64,000 nt of DNA from JAGHEK01 sp044426235 (lineage in GTDB: Bacteria; Bacillota; Clostridia; Peptostreptococcales; Peptostreptococcaceae), in the NCBI GenBank assembly GCA_044426235.1, contig JAWXUS010000001.1:124001-188000 (forward strand). The letters run 5' to 3'. The position numbers and the translations under genes are program-made. Of the stretch, positions 49,689 through 57,293 are shown piece by piece (the stretch's first letter is position 1; each line of letters opens with the position of its first letter). The notes below the pieces were generated by a model. That model saw only the letters and a program-made list of their open reading frames with translations. It was not told the origin of the DNA and did no database searches.

Positions 49689-50576
49689 TTATATATTAAA
49701 TACGATTTGTTGATAGTCATCTTTACTATTTATTACAAATTTATGTATTTTTTTATTTAATTCGCTTATATTATTATCAATCATAAAAGTATTTTTATTT
49801 AAAAGCTCTATATTTCCACTACTTAAATTTTTACAAACTGCAAGCATTCTATTTTGATTGACGCAAAATTTTGCAGTGTGCATAGTACCAGATTTATTTG
49901 AACATTCAACAACAATAACGCATTTACTAAGTCCACTTTGAATTCGATTTCTTAAAACAAAGTTATAACGACTAATACTACTACCAATCATATATTCACT
50001 AACTAAACAACCACCATCATTAATTATTCTCTCTGATAAATTTTTATTTTCTTTTGGGTAAATTGTATCTAATGAACAAGGCATAACAGCTATACTTTTA
50101 TTACTATAAGTGTGAGCTACAGTATCAATTCCAAGTGCTAAACCACTAACAACATTATAGTCAATATTTTGAGATAAAACTTTAGCATCATAAATTCCTC
50201 TTTCAGTTGGAGATCTAGTTCCAACTATAGAAACACTATCTTCATTTAATATAGTTTCATTCCCTCTCACAAATAATACTTGCGGACTATTATCTATTTC
50301 TTTTAATATATTTGGATACGATTTATCTATTATTTCAATCTTTTTAATTCCTAATTTTTCAGACTTTAAAATAATATTTTGAGATATATCAAAAGCTCTT
50401 TTTATTTCATCAATATAAATAAGCGGAATATTACTATTTTTTAATTTAGAATCTATTAATATTTCACTTAAATCATATTCATCAAAATATTTTAGATTAT
50501 AATTTTTAATTATATAATCAATATTTGAGTAATTTAATTTTTTAATACATTTTAATTTTAATATAGAATTATTCAT
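49689..50576 (-). CDS. DprA-like DNA-processing protein
   Basis: The 295-residue protein has a Rossmann-like DprA core: SVSIVGTRSPTERGIYDAKV, NYNVVSGLALGIDTVAH-type VVSGLALGIDTVAHTYSN, IAVMPCSLDTIYPKENKNL, GGCLVSEYMIGS and SGLSKCVIVVECSNKSGTMH. DprA loads RecA on incoming single-stranded DNA during transformation. It is shorter than many DprA proteins and lacks the usual C-terminal winged helix. GTG at 50585 lies inside AGGTG; the ATG at 50574-50576 is used. The start is preceded immediately by the terminator of the zinc-ribbon gene. Confidence 0.8.
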   Translation of the reverse strand: MNNSILKLKCIKKLNYSNIDYIIKNYNLKYFDEYDLSEILIDSKLKNSNIPLIYIDEIKRAFDISQNIILKSEKLGIKKIEIIDKSYPNILKEIDNSPQVLFVRGNETILNEDSVSIVGTRSPTERGIYDAKVLSQNIDYNVVSGLALGIDTVAHTYSNKSIAVMPCSLDTIYPKENKNLSERIINDGGCLVSEYMIGSSISRYNFVLRNRIQSGLSKCVIVVECSNKSGTMHTAKFCVNQNRMLAVCKNLSSGNIELLNKNTFMIDNNISELNKKIHKFVINSKDDYQQIVFNI

Positions 50577-50587
50577 TTTTATCACCT

Positions 50588-50611
50588 AAAAAGGAGATGA
50601 AATCCATCTCC
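50588..50611 (-). terminator. Terminator after the zinc-ribbon gene
   Basis: GGAGATG and CATCTCC form a 7-bp stem around GATTT, followed by five Ts on the minus strand. It lies only a few bases before the DprA-like gene's ribosome binding site. Confidence 0.85.
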
Positions 50612-50654
50612 AACATTTATACTTATTTTAACCAAAAATAATAATTTATTACAT

Positions 50655-50828
50655 TTATTTTTCTACTTTTATATTATTTTCTTTTTCTAGTTCTTCTTTT
50701 TGCTCTTTAGTCAAAATTTTCTTACTAGAAACCATCATATTGCACTCCATGCAATAATAACTAGTACTACCTCAAGAAACCATTACATCTATTTTATTAA
50801 AACATACTGGACAAAAATATTCTTTCAT
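50655..50828 (-). CDS. Small YfgJ-like zinc-ribbon protein with in-frame UGA (candidate selenoprotein)
   Basis: A strong TAAGGAGG precedes the ATG at 50826-50828. The frame reads MKEYFCPVCFNKIDVMVS, then UGA (50772-50774, codon 19), then GSTSYYCMECNMMVSSKKI and a charged helix ending KVEK, 57 residues in all. Cys6/Cys9 and Cys26/Cys29 form two zinc knuckles. In YfgJ-like zinc ribbons the block before the second knuckle is CG-x-x-x-YFC, so the UGA falls on a conserved cysteine and the rest of the family pattern is intact after it. A perfect 7-bp hairpin follows the UGA at SECIS distance. The gene starts ten bases after the MFS transporter stop and ends at a terminator. Other Cys codons here are TGT or TGC. 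Function unknown; a redox or metal-sensing role is conceivable. Confidence 0.78.
50738..50756 (-). promoter_or_regulatory. Candidate bacterial SECIS hairpin (zinc-ribbon gene)
   Basis: In the mRNA UAUUGCA and UGCAAUA form a perfect 7-bp stem around the loop UGGAG. The loop starts 22 nt after the in-frame UGA and has G at its second position, which fits the bacterial SECIS rules for distance and loop composition. It lies fully inside the coding region. Confidence 0.65.
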
Positions 50829-50837
50829 AAATCCTCC

Positions 50838-51962
50838 TTAAACACATTTATCAATAGTTTTTCTATCATAGTATATGGTAACAATTAAGCTAAGAATTGT
50901 AAATAAAATTAAAATTATTAAAGTTTTTGGTATACCAAAATATTCTACAAAAAAACCTACAAAAAATGATGCAATAATTATTCCACTACTATTATAAATG
51001 GCAAAACCGATTAATTGAGATGTTGTTTTAGTTTCTTTTTTTGATACTCTATCAACCATTATTCGCCCAACCATTAATATAATCGGAAATGTAAATAAAT
51101 TCAGTATAGAACTTACGTACACAATTATTATATTTTTTGAAAAATAGAGTACTAAAAATTGTATTACAAGTGCAATTGGTGTTAATATTAATAACTTATC
51201 TGGACTATACTTTTTCATTAAATTAATACTAACAGATAACATTATCATTTCACAAATTGCAGATAAAAAATAATACATCCCTATACTAGATGTTGTTTTT
51301 CCGATATATCCAATGTAGTAAGGTATTATTTGTATATAACTTCTGTAAGAAATTGAAACTACAAGAAGTGATAAAACTAAGAAATCATAATCTTTATTTA
51401 TTAATATTTCTTTAAGTTTCATTTTATTTTTTTCTTCTTTTTTTATATCATTAATTTTTAATGTTATTAAAATTGTAATTGTAATAAATAATATAAATAC
51501 TATATTTAAAATTTTATAACCAAAATAAGATACAATATATCCCGTTGATAAAACACCAAATGCCCATCCAAGCGCACCATATGATCTTAATTTACCAAAT
51601 TTACATTTATATTCTCCATCTAATACCCAAGAATCATAAAGAGATGCCAAAAGACCAATAAATACACCTAAAGTATAAAATGATAAATAAAATAATAGAC
51701 TTTTTCTAATATGTATCGATAAAGTTGTAGTTATTAAAGTTATAACCAAACAAAATATAAAAATTTTTTTTATTGTTCTAAATTTTTCACAAAAAAAACC
51801 TACTCCAAGTTGCCCAAATAGTCCCATTAAAGTATATATACTAATTAGTGTTCCAATTTGAACTGGTTGATATCCCTTATACTGCAAAAATGGTATAAGC
51901 ATACCACTTATGCTTGAAACTGCAAAAAATAAGAAAAAATAAACTAATCCAAATGAAAACAT
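50838..51962 (-). CDS. MFS transporter (MFS_1-like)
   Basis: The 374-residue protein has about twelve membrane segments. The start MFSFGLVYFFLFFAVSSISG, GYQPVQIGTLISIYTLMGLFGQ and YGALGWAFGVLSTGY are typical of the MFS_1-like/nucleoside-proton-symporter-like group. The substrate cannot be named. The ATG follows TTTGGAGG. Its stop codon overlaps the ribosome binding site of the UGA-containing zinc-ribbon gene, so the two are co-transcribed. Confidence 0.88.
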   Translation of the reverse strand: MFSFGLVYFFLFFAVSSISGMLIPFLQYKGYQPVQIGTLISIYTLMGLFGQLGVGFFCEKFRTIKKIFIFCLVITLITTTLSIHIRKSLLFYLSFYTLGVFIGLLASLYDSWVLDGEYKCKFGKLRSYGALGWAFGVLSTGYIVSYFGYKILNIVFILFITITILITLKINDIKKEEKNKMKLKEILINKDYDFLVLSLLVVSISYRSYIQIIPYYIGYIGKTTSSIGMYYFLSAICEMIMLSVSINLMKKYSPDKLLILTPIALVIQFLVLYFSKNIIIVYVSSILNLFTFPIILMVGRIMVDRVSKKETKTTSQLIGFAIYNSSGIIIASFFVGFFVEYFGIPKTLIILILFTILSLIVTIYYDRKTIDKCV

Positions 51963-52022
51963 AAATCCTCCAAATTTTAATTGATTTTTTTATTATTTCC
52001 AAGTTTACTTTTTAATATTTAA

Positions 52023-52054
52023 TAAAAAAAGACTTTCTAAAATTTAGAAAGTCT
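52023..52054 (-). terminator. Terminator of the alpha/beta hydrolase gene
   Basis: AGACTTTCTAA and TTAGAAAGTCT pair to form a stem of at least 11 bp followed by seven Ts on the minus strand. The stop codon of the hydrolase is at the foot of the stem. Confidence 0.92.
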
Positions 52055-52910
52055 AATTCTTTATACTATCAAATAATTCAATTATGCTATCAACTGTTAT
52101 TTGTAATTGTTCTTCACTAGTTATTAAAGCTTCATTGTCCCCATTTTGTAAGCCATAATCTCCAAATTGTGAGTGATTTGCCCCTTCTATCTCAACAAAT
52201 TGCGTAGACTTTGGTAAATCTTCTTTTGCCTTTGCAAATCTTTCAAAATTTAATACTCCATCTTTACTTCCCCAAATAGACATAACATCTCTATCAGTAT
52301 ATTTCAGTTCATTTCCTGATGGATATGATGCTAAAAGAAGTAGTCCATCTAAATTACTATTTTTATTTATTAAGCTAGATGCCACAACTCCCCCAAGTGA
52401 ATGACCTCCAATTACCCAGTCATTAATTTTTGGATTATTACTTATTATTGATGATATTATTTCTTCATTAACTAATGGTAAATTAAGATCATTATTAAGT
52501 AATATTACTTTATACCCCCTATTTGCAAGTTCCCTTGCAAGTGGAGAATATGCTTTTGCATCTACTTTTGCCCCCTGTAAAAGAATAAGTGCTTTAGTTA
52601 CATCTTCTTGTATAGGATTAAAAACTATGCGATTGTTACTAATGTTTACTTCAACTTCATCATTACTTATAAGTGCTTTAGTAGAAAGTTCAAGACCTTC
52701 ATAAGAATCATTAATCCAAATAACACCATATATAAAAATAAAAGATATAATAGCAATAAGAGACAAAATTAAAATTTTTCCCTTACTAACTTTTGGTTTT
52801 TGGATTTCGTCTTTAATTTCTTCTTCATCAAATGTTGGAAGTTGAAGTTCCATAGTTATACTTAAAGTGTCTTGTAACATATATTCGTCTTTTATAGATT
52901 TTCTAAACAT
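52053..52910 (-). CDS. Membrane-anchored alpha/beta hydrolase
   Basis: The 285-residue protein has a cytoplasmic N-terminus of about 45 residues rich in Glu and Lys, one membrane anchor (GKILILSLIAIISFIFIYGV) and an extracellular alpha/beta hydrolase domain. The nucleophile elbow is WVIGGHSLGGVVASS; the acid lies near MSIWGSKDGVL and the catalytic His in EGANHSQFGDYG. The hydrolysed substrate is unknown; the extracellular position suggests lipids or cell-wall esters. The ATG at 52910 is followed by a second possible start at MLQDT. It is monocistronic. Confidence 0.88.
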   Translation of the reverse strand: MFRKSIKDEYMLQDTLSITMELQLPTFDEEEIKDEIQKPKVSKGKILILSLIAIISFIFIYGVIWINDSYEGLELSTKALISNDEVEVNISNNRIVFNPIQEDVTKALILLQGAKVDAKAYSPLARELANRGYKVILLNNDLNLPLVNEEIISSIISNNPKINDWVIGGHSLGGVVASSLINKNSNLDGLLLLASYPSGNELKYTDRDVMSIWGSKDGVLNFERFAKAKEDLPKSTQFVEIEGANHSQFGDYGLQNGDNEALITSEEQLQITVDSIIELFDSIKN

Positions 52911-52987
52911 TTTACTCCCTCCACTTTTATAATATCTATAAATATTTTATCATATATAAATTATTATTTCACTAAAATAATATAAAA

Positions 52988-53007
52988 TTGCATAGAAAAC
53001 TATGCAA
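52988..53007 (-). terminator. Terminator overlapping the double-sensor gene's stop
   Basis: TTGCATAG and CTATGCAA form a perfect 8-bp stem around TTTT, followed by TTTTATATT on the minus strand. The last codons of the gene and its TAG stop make up the 5' arm. Confidence 0.85.
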
Positions 53008-54907
53008 TCATATTAATTATTTTTTCAACGTAACTAAATGCAAATTTAAAGCAGAAATTAAGTGTTGATTTAACCCTTCTACTTCTTGCATCATAAACAT
53101 TTTCTTCATATAATATATACCAATCTATTTTTTCTGTAAGTGAATAGTATTTTTCATTTTGATTAATATCTACTTCTAGATAACTAAAGTATACTTCTTC
53201 ATTATTTGAATTAACATATTTATTTACATTAAATATATTTTCATTATTTGAACTAATTTTATCTATATCACTAGTTAATAATTCATAATTTTTAGAACTT
53301 ATATTTCTATTATTAGTTGAATACATTACACTATTTTCAAGAAGTATTGATAAAATTCTATTTGGATACAGTTCATTTAAACTTAAAATATCTATACATT
53401 CATCAAAGTAAATAATTGAAATAAAATTAATATCTTTTTCATCCGTTATGTCTATTATTTTTGATGTTATAAATAAAATATATGAATTAATATCTTCATC
53501 AAAATATATATTGGAAGTTGAAATTTTATTTTCTATAAATTCACCATCACTAATTATTTCATCAATAAAGTTTGATTTGTAATCATTTGATTTAAATGTT
53601 ACTTCACTCTCATCATAAATTAATATATTTAATATTTCACTATTATTATTTACCACTTGATTCAAATAAGTTTCTCTATCTGTAACAAAAGTTTCATTTA
53701 TACTTCTAACAGTTGTATATATAATATCTTGTACTTCATTTATATAGTAACCAACTATCTTATTATTTATTTTATTTGATGAATCAAGACCTGATTTAAT
53801 ATCTGAATCAATTTGAACAATTGAAATCATAGAAACACTAATAACACAAACTATCACAGTTACTAATATATTTAATATAACTACTTTGTCTTTGTATATA
53901 CAAATTTTATTTTTTATATAATTTAATGTGCTGTAGTATTTTAATAAAAATTTATTCTTTCCATTATATTGTTTAAATACTTTATCACAGTCCACCTTTT
54001 TAGTTTTATCATTTTTATTTGATTGAATTTTTTTAATTATAGGTTCAAACACTTTAGTAACTGCTAAAACCAATGCAACAGATTTCAAAATAAAAAGGTT
54101 CATACTGTTAAAACTACTATTAACTTCATCTTGTTCAATTTCAGTTATAAGTTTTAAATTGTTAAGACCAATACTTATATGATATCCATAAACTAAAGTT
54201 TCATTATAATTTAAATAAGCCTCATCAATATATCCATCTGTAGTAATTTTATTTGCACTACTAGTTATATTAATAGTATTTTTCAAATTATCTTCTCCCT
54301 CAATACTACTTAATATTACTCCATTTAAATCTACAACATAAGTTTCTGTAGTATCTGAATTTAGTGTGCTTTGCATCGAATTATTTATAGTTTCAAATGA
54401 TTCTACTTGACACAATATACCAATCATTTTACCATTTTCAAAAACTGGTACTATAATATCTATAACTTTATCATCATAATACTCACTATATCTAATTTCT
54501 CCAACTGTTTCGCTGCTTATTGAATTATTAGATATGCCTGTTAAAATATAGTTAAAAATAGAAGTATCTTCATTACTACTACTAATTAAATTTCCATTTA
54601 CATCAAAAAGTAAGACATCTTTTATCTCTCTCATTTTACTAAATGATAATATCTTCATAAGTTCTTCTTTATTTTCAGTAATCTTTTGTTCTAAATTTGG
54701 ATAACTAGCAGTATTAACTGCACTTTCAATGCTTTGATCTATCAAAAAATCAAATATTATCTGTTGTTTTTTAGATACTTCCTCAAGCATGGCACCAGTA
54801 TTTGAATTTTTAGTTAATGCCAAAAACTGAGTAGTAATATACACAATAACTACTATGCTTATTAAATACGGATAAAATTTACTTTTTGATATATTGTTTT
54901 GGTTCAA
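53000..54907 (-). CDS. Membrane protein with two tandem extracellular sensor (Cache-like) regions and no output domain
   Basis: The 635-residue protein has a helix at about residues 11-30, an extracellular region of about 230 residues with Cache-like strands (DVLLFDVNGNLISSS, DIIVPVFENGKMIGIL, ETYVVDLNGVILSS), a second helix, a basic linker of about 60 residues, a third helix and a second extracellular region (NSYILFITSKIIDI, YSLTEKIDWYILYEEN). It ends about 25 residues after that, with no HAMP, kinase, cyclase or chemotaxis domain. The start is TTG 54905-54907 after GGGGGG. It looks like two receptor halves without signalling parts; a partner protein may be needed. Confidence 0.7.
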   Translation of the reverse strand: MNQNNISKSKFYPYLISIVVIVYITTQFLALTKNSNTGAMLEEVSKKQQIIFDFLIDQSIESAVNTASYPNLEQKITENKEELMKILSFSKMREIKDVLLFDVNGNLISSSNEDTSIFNYILTGISNNSISSETVGEIRYSEYYDDKVIDIIVPVFENGKMIGILCQVESFETINNSMQSTLNSDTTETYVVDLNGVILSSIEGEDNLKNTINITSSANKITTDGYIDEAYLNYNETLVYGYHISIGLNNLKLITEIEQDEVNSSFNSMNLFILKSVALVLAVTKVFEPIIKKIQSNKNDKTKKVDCDKVFKQYNGKNKFLLKYYSTLNYIKNKICIYKDKVVILNILVTVIVCVISVSMISIVQIDSDIKSGLDSSNKINNKIVGYYINEVQDIIYTTVRSINETFVTDRETYLNQVVNNNSEILNILIYDESEVTFKSNDYKSNFIDEIISDGEFIENKISTSNIYFDEDINSYILFITSKIIDITDEKDINFISIIYFDECIDILSLNELYPNRILSILLENSVMYSTNNRNISSKNYELLTSDIDKISSNNENIFNVNKYVNSNNEEVYFSYLEVDINQNEKYYSLTEKIDWYILYEENVYDARSRRVKSTLNFCFKFAFSYVEKIINMIA

Positions 54908-54956
54908 AACATCACCCCCCTTAATAAAGACTATGTATATTATATTTTTTTGTAAC

Positions 54957-54989
54957 AAAAAAAGACTTCTTATTTAAAAAAGTCTTTTT
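54957..54989 (-). terminator. Terminator after the HAD phosphatase gene
   Basis: AAAAAGACTT and AAGTCTTTTT form a 10-bp stem around a longer loop, followed by a T-run on the minus strand. Confidence 0.88.
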
Positions 54990-54994
54990 ATATT

Positions 54995-55645
54995 TTAATT
55001 ATTAAGTTTTAAAAAATCTTTAAATTCTAATAAATTACTAAATACTTTAAATGATAATTCATTTGATATATCATCATTTTGCCTTAAATCTGGAATATGA
55101 ATAGCCTTTATATTTGCATTTTTTGATGCAAGAAGTCCTGCATAAGAATCTTCCACAACTAAGCATTCATTAACATCAAGATTTAATTTTTTAGCTGCAC
55201 TCAAAAATACTTCAGGATTTGGTTTGAAATTAACCACATCATCAGAACAAACTATTTCATCAAAATAATTTGAAATATTTTTACTTTCTAAAAAAGTAAT
55301 TACTCTACTTTTTCTTGATGAAGTAGCTATGGAAACTTTATAATTATTATCCTTTAAGTATTTTAATATTTCAATAACTCCACTTTTTAGTTCTATGTTT
55401 TCCAAATATTTATTAAGTCTTTTATCTTTTTCGATATACATTTCATCAACTAATAAATCTTGCCCATATTCTTCTCTAAAAAGTTCTTTTATCTTTTCTT
55501 TTCCAATTCCCATACCTCTAACATACGTTTCTTTTTTAAGAGAATATCCATAGCTTTCAAATACATCTTGCCAATTTTTAAGATATATTTTCTCACTATC
55601 AAATATTACGCCATCCATATCAAAAATAATACCTTTAAATTTCAT
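54995..55645 (-). CDS. HAD family hydrolase, beta-phosphoglucomutase-like
   Basis: The 216-residue HAD enzyme has motif I GIIFDMDGVIFDSE, motif II SIATSSRKSR, and motifs III/IV in KPNPEVFLSAAKKLN and CLVVEDSYAGLLASKNA. The cap domain sits at residues 16-85. It belongs to the group containing beta-phosphoglucomutases and small sugar-phosphate phosphatases; the substrate is not determinable. The ATG follows GAATAAGGACGTGGAAG, a modest ribosome binding site. Confidence 0.9.
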   Translation of the reverse strand: MKFKGIIFDMDGVIFDSEKIYLKNWQDVFESYGYSLKKETYVRGMGIGKEKIKELFREEYGQDLLVDEMYIEKDKRLNKYLENIELKSGVIEILKYLKDNNYKVSIATSSRKSRVITFLESKNISNYFDEIVCSDDVVNFKPNPEVFLSAAKKLNLDVNECLVVEDSYAGLLASKNANIKAIHIPDLRQNDDISNELSFKVFSNLLEFKDFLKLNN

Positions 55646-55896
55646 CTTCCACGTCCTTATTCTTTATTAAAAATTAATAAACTACAAAACACTATTTTTT
55701 AAATTTAATCTTGTATATTATAAATATACATAACTAATTTTTATAATATATATTTCATTTTAGCATAACACTCAATATAATCTTCAATTTTTATATTATT
55801 ATCTATCTTATCTAACCTAATATTTTCTATAAACATTGATAATATAACTTTTTGAGTATATACTTATATTATATTTTAATGATTGGAGGGATTCAT

Positions 55897-57273
55897 TTGA
55901 ATTCAAATACTGACTTAGGAAAAGATAATATATTTAAACTTTTATTTAAATTATCTACTCCTGCAATAATCGCACAACTTGTAAATGTTTTATATAATAT
56001 AATCGATAGAATATTTATTGGTAAAATGGAAAATGGTGAACTAGCAATGGCCGGTGTTGGAATAGCCTTTCCAATAATACTTATAATAAACTCTTTTAGT
56101 AGTTTAGTTGGTATGGGTGGTGCTCCACTTTGTGCCATAAAACTTGGAGAAGGAGATAACGAAGGTGCTAAGAAAATTATGAATAATGGATTTTCTATGC
56201 TTTTGCTAGCCTCACTTATATTAACTATATTTTTCTCAATATTTAAAGAAAATATACTTATAATGTTTGGTGCAAGTGAACATACCCTACCTTATGCAGT
56301 AGATTATATTGGTATTTATGTTTTAGGAACTGTTTTCGTACAAATATCACTAGGTATGAATTCTTATATAAACACTCAAGGATTTGCTAAAATTGGTATG
56401 ATGACTGTAACTTTAGGTGCAATAATAAATATTATACTTGATCCAATTCTTATATTTGGATTTGGCTTAGGTGTTAAGGGTGCAGCTATTGCAACTATTA
56501 TATCTCAAGCAGTTTCAGCACTTTGGGTTTTAAAATTCTTAACTGGTAAAAAGACTACTTTAAAATTAACTAAGAATTCTTTAGGTTTCGATAAAAAAAT
56601 TACTAAATCAATTGCAAGTCTTGGTATAGCACCTTTTGCAATGCAAGCAACTGAAAGTTTAGTAATTATTTCACTTAATTCTCAACTTGCAAAGTTTGGT
56701 GGAGATTTAGCCGTTGGTGCAATGACTATTATGAGTAGTATAAATCAACTTGTACTTCTTCCAAATTTAGGATTTACCCAAGGTTCTCAACCTATAATTA
56801 GTTATAATTTAGGTGCTAAAAACTTATCTCGAGTTAGAAATACTTTTAAATTAACTGTTCTTGTTTGTTCAACGTATACTTTAATAATTTATTTATTTAT
56901 TCATAATATACCTGAAGTATTCGTTTCATTATTTAATAATGATCCTGAACTTATGAAAATAACAGTTGACTCAATTAGAATATTTTTTGCAGGTATAATA
57001 ATTCTTGGATTCCAAGTTTCTTGTCAAACAACAACATTAGCACTTGGAGAGGCTAAAATTTCATTATTTATTGCAACTCTTAGAAAAGTTATCCTTTTAA
57101 TACCACTTATATTTATTCTTCCAAATTTCTTTGAAGATAAGATGTTTGCAATTTTAGTTTCTGCACCAATCGCAGATTTTGTAACCGTTATAATAACTGC
57201 TATACTATTTTATAGACTTTATAAATCAAAACTTTATGAAGAAACTAGTGTTATATCTGAAAAAAAAGCATAG
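55897..57273 (+). CDS. MATE family efflux transporter
   Basis: The 458-residue protein has twelve membrane segments in two repeats and the MATE hallmarks LSTPAIIAQLVNVLYNIIDR, GVGIAFPIILIINSFS and GGAPLCAIKLGEG, with LPNLGFTQGSQPIISYNLGA in the second half. It exports drugs or metabolites using ion gradients. A longer frame begins at 55852, but GGAGGG lies six bases before the TTG at 55897, which is the likely start. It is monocistronic and converges on the M16C peptidase. Confidence 0.93.
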   Translation: MNSNTDLGKDNIFKLLFKLSTPAIIAQLVNVLYNIIDRIFIGKMENGELAMAGVGIAFPIILIINSFSSLVGMGGAPLCAIKLGEGDNEGAKKIMNNGFSMLLLASLILTIFFSIFKENILIMFGASEHTLPYAVDYIGIYVLGTVFVQISLGMNSYINTQGFAKIGMMTVTLGAIINIILDPILIFGFGLGVKGAAIATIISQAVSALWVLKFLTGKKTTLKLTKNSLGFDKKITKSIASLGIAPFAMQATESLVIISLNSQLAKFGGDLAVGAMTIMSSINQLVLLPNLGFTQGSQPIISYNLGAKNLSRVRNTFKLTVLVCSTYTLIIYLFIHNIPEVFVSLFNNDPELMKITVDSIRIFFAGIIILGFQVSCQTTTLALGEAKISLFIATLRKVILLIPLIFILPNFFEDKMFAILVSAPIADFVTVIITAILFYRLYKSKLYEETSVISEKKA

Positions 57274-57293
57274 ACAAATGTCTATGCTTTTTT
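57262..57293. terminator. Bidirectional terminator containing a stop codon
   Basis: AAAAAAGCATAGAC and GTCTATGCTTTTTT form a perfect 14-bp stem around AAAT. The plus-strand MATE gene's last codons (Lys-Lys-Ala-stop) are in the 5' arm, and the minus-strand peptidase stop codon directly follows the 3' arm. Confidence 0.95.

Noticed and set aside
55741..55836. A 31-codon minus-strand ORF between the HAD gene and the MATE gene
   Set aside because: It has no ribosome binding site, no recognisable family and is very short; it may be a remnant of a lost gene.
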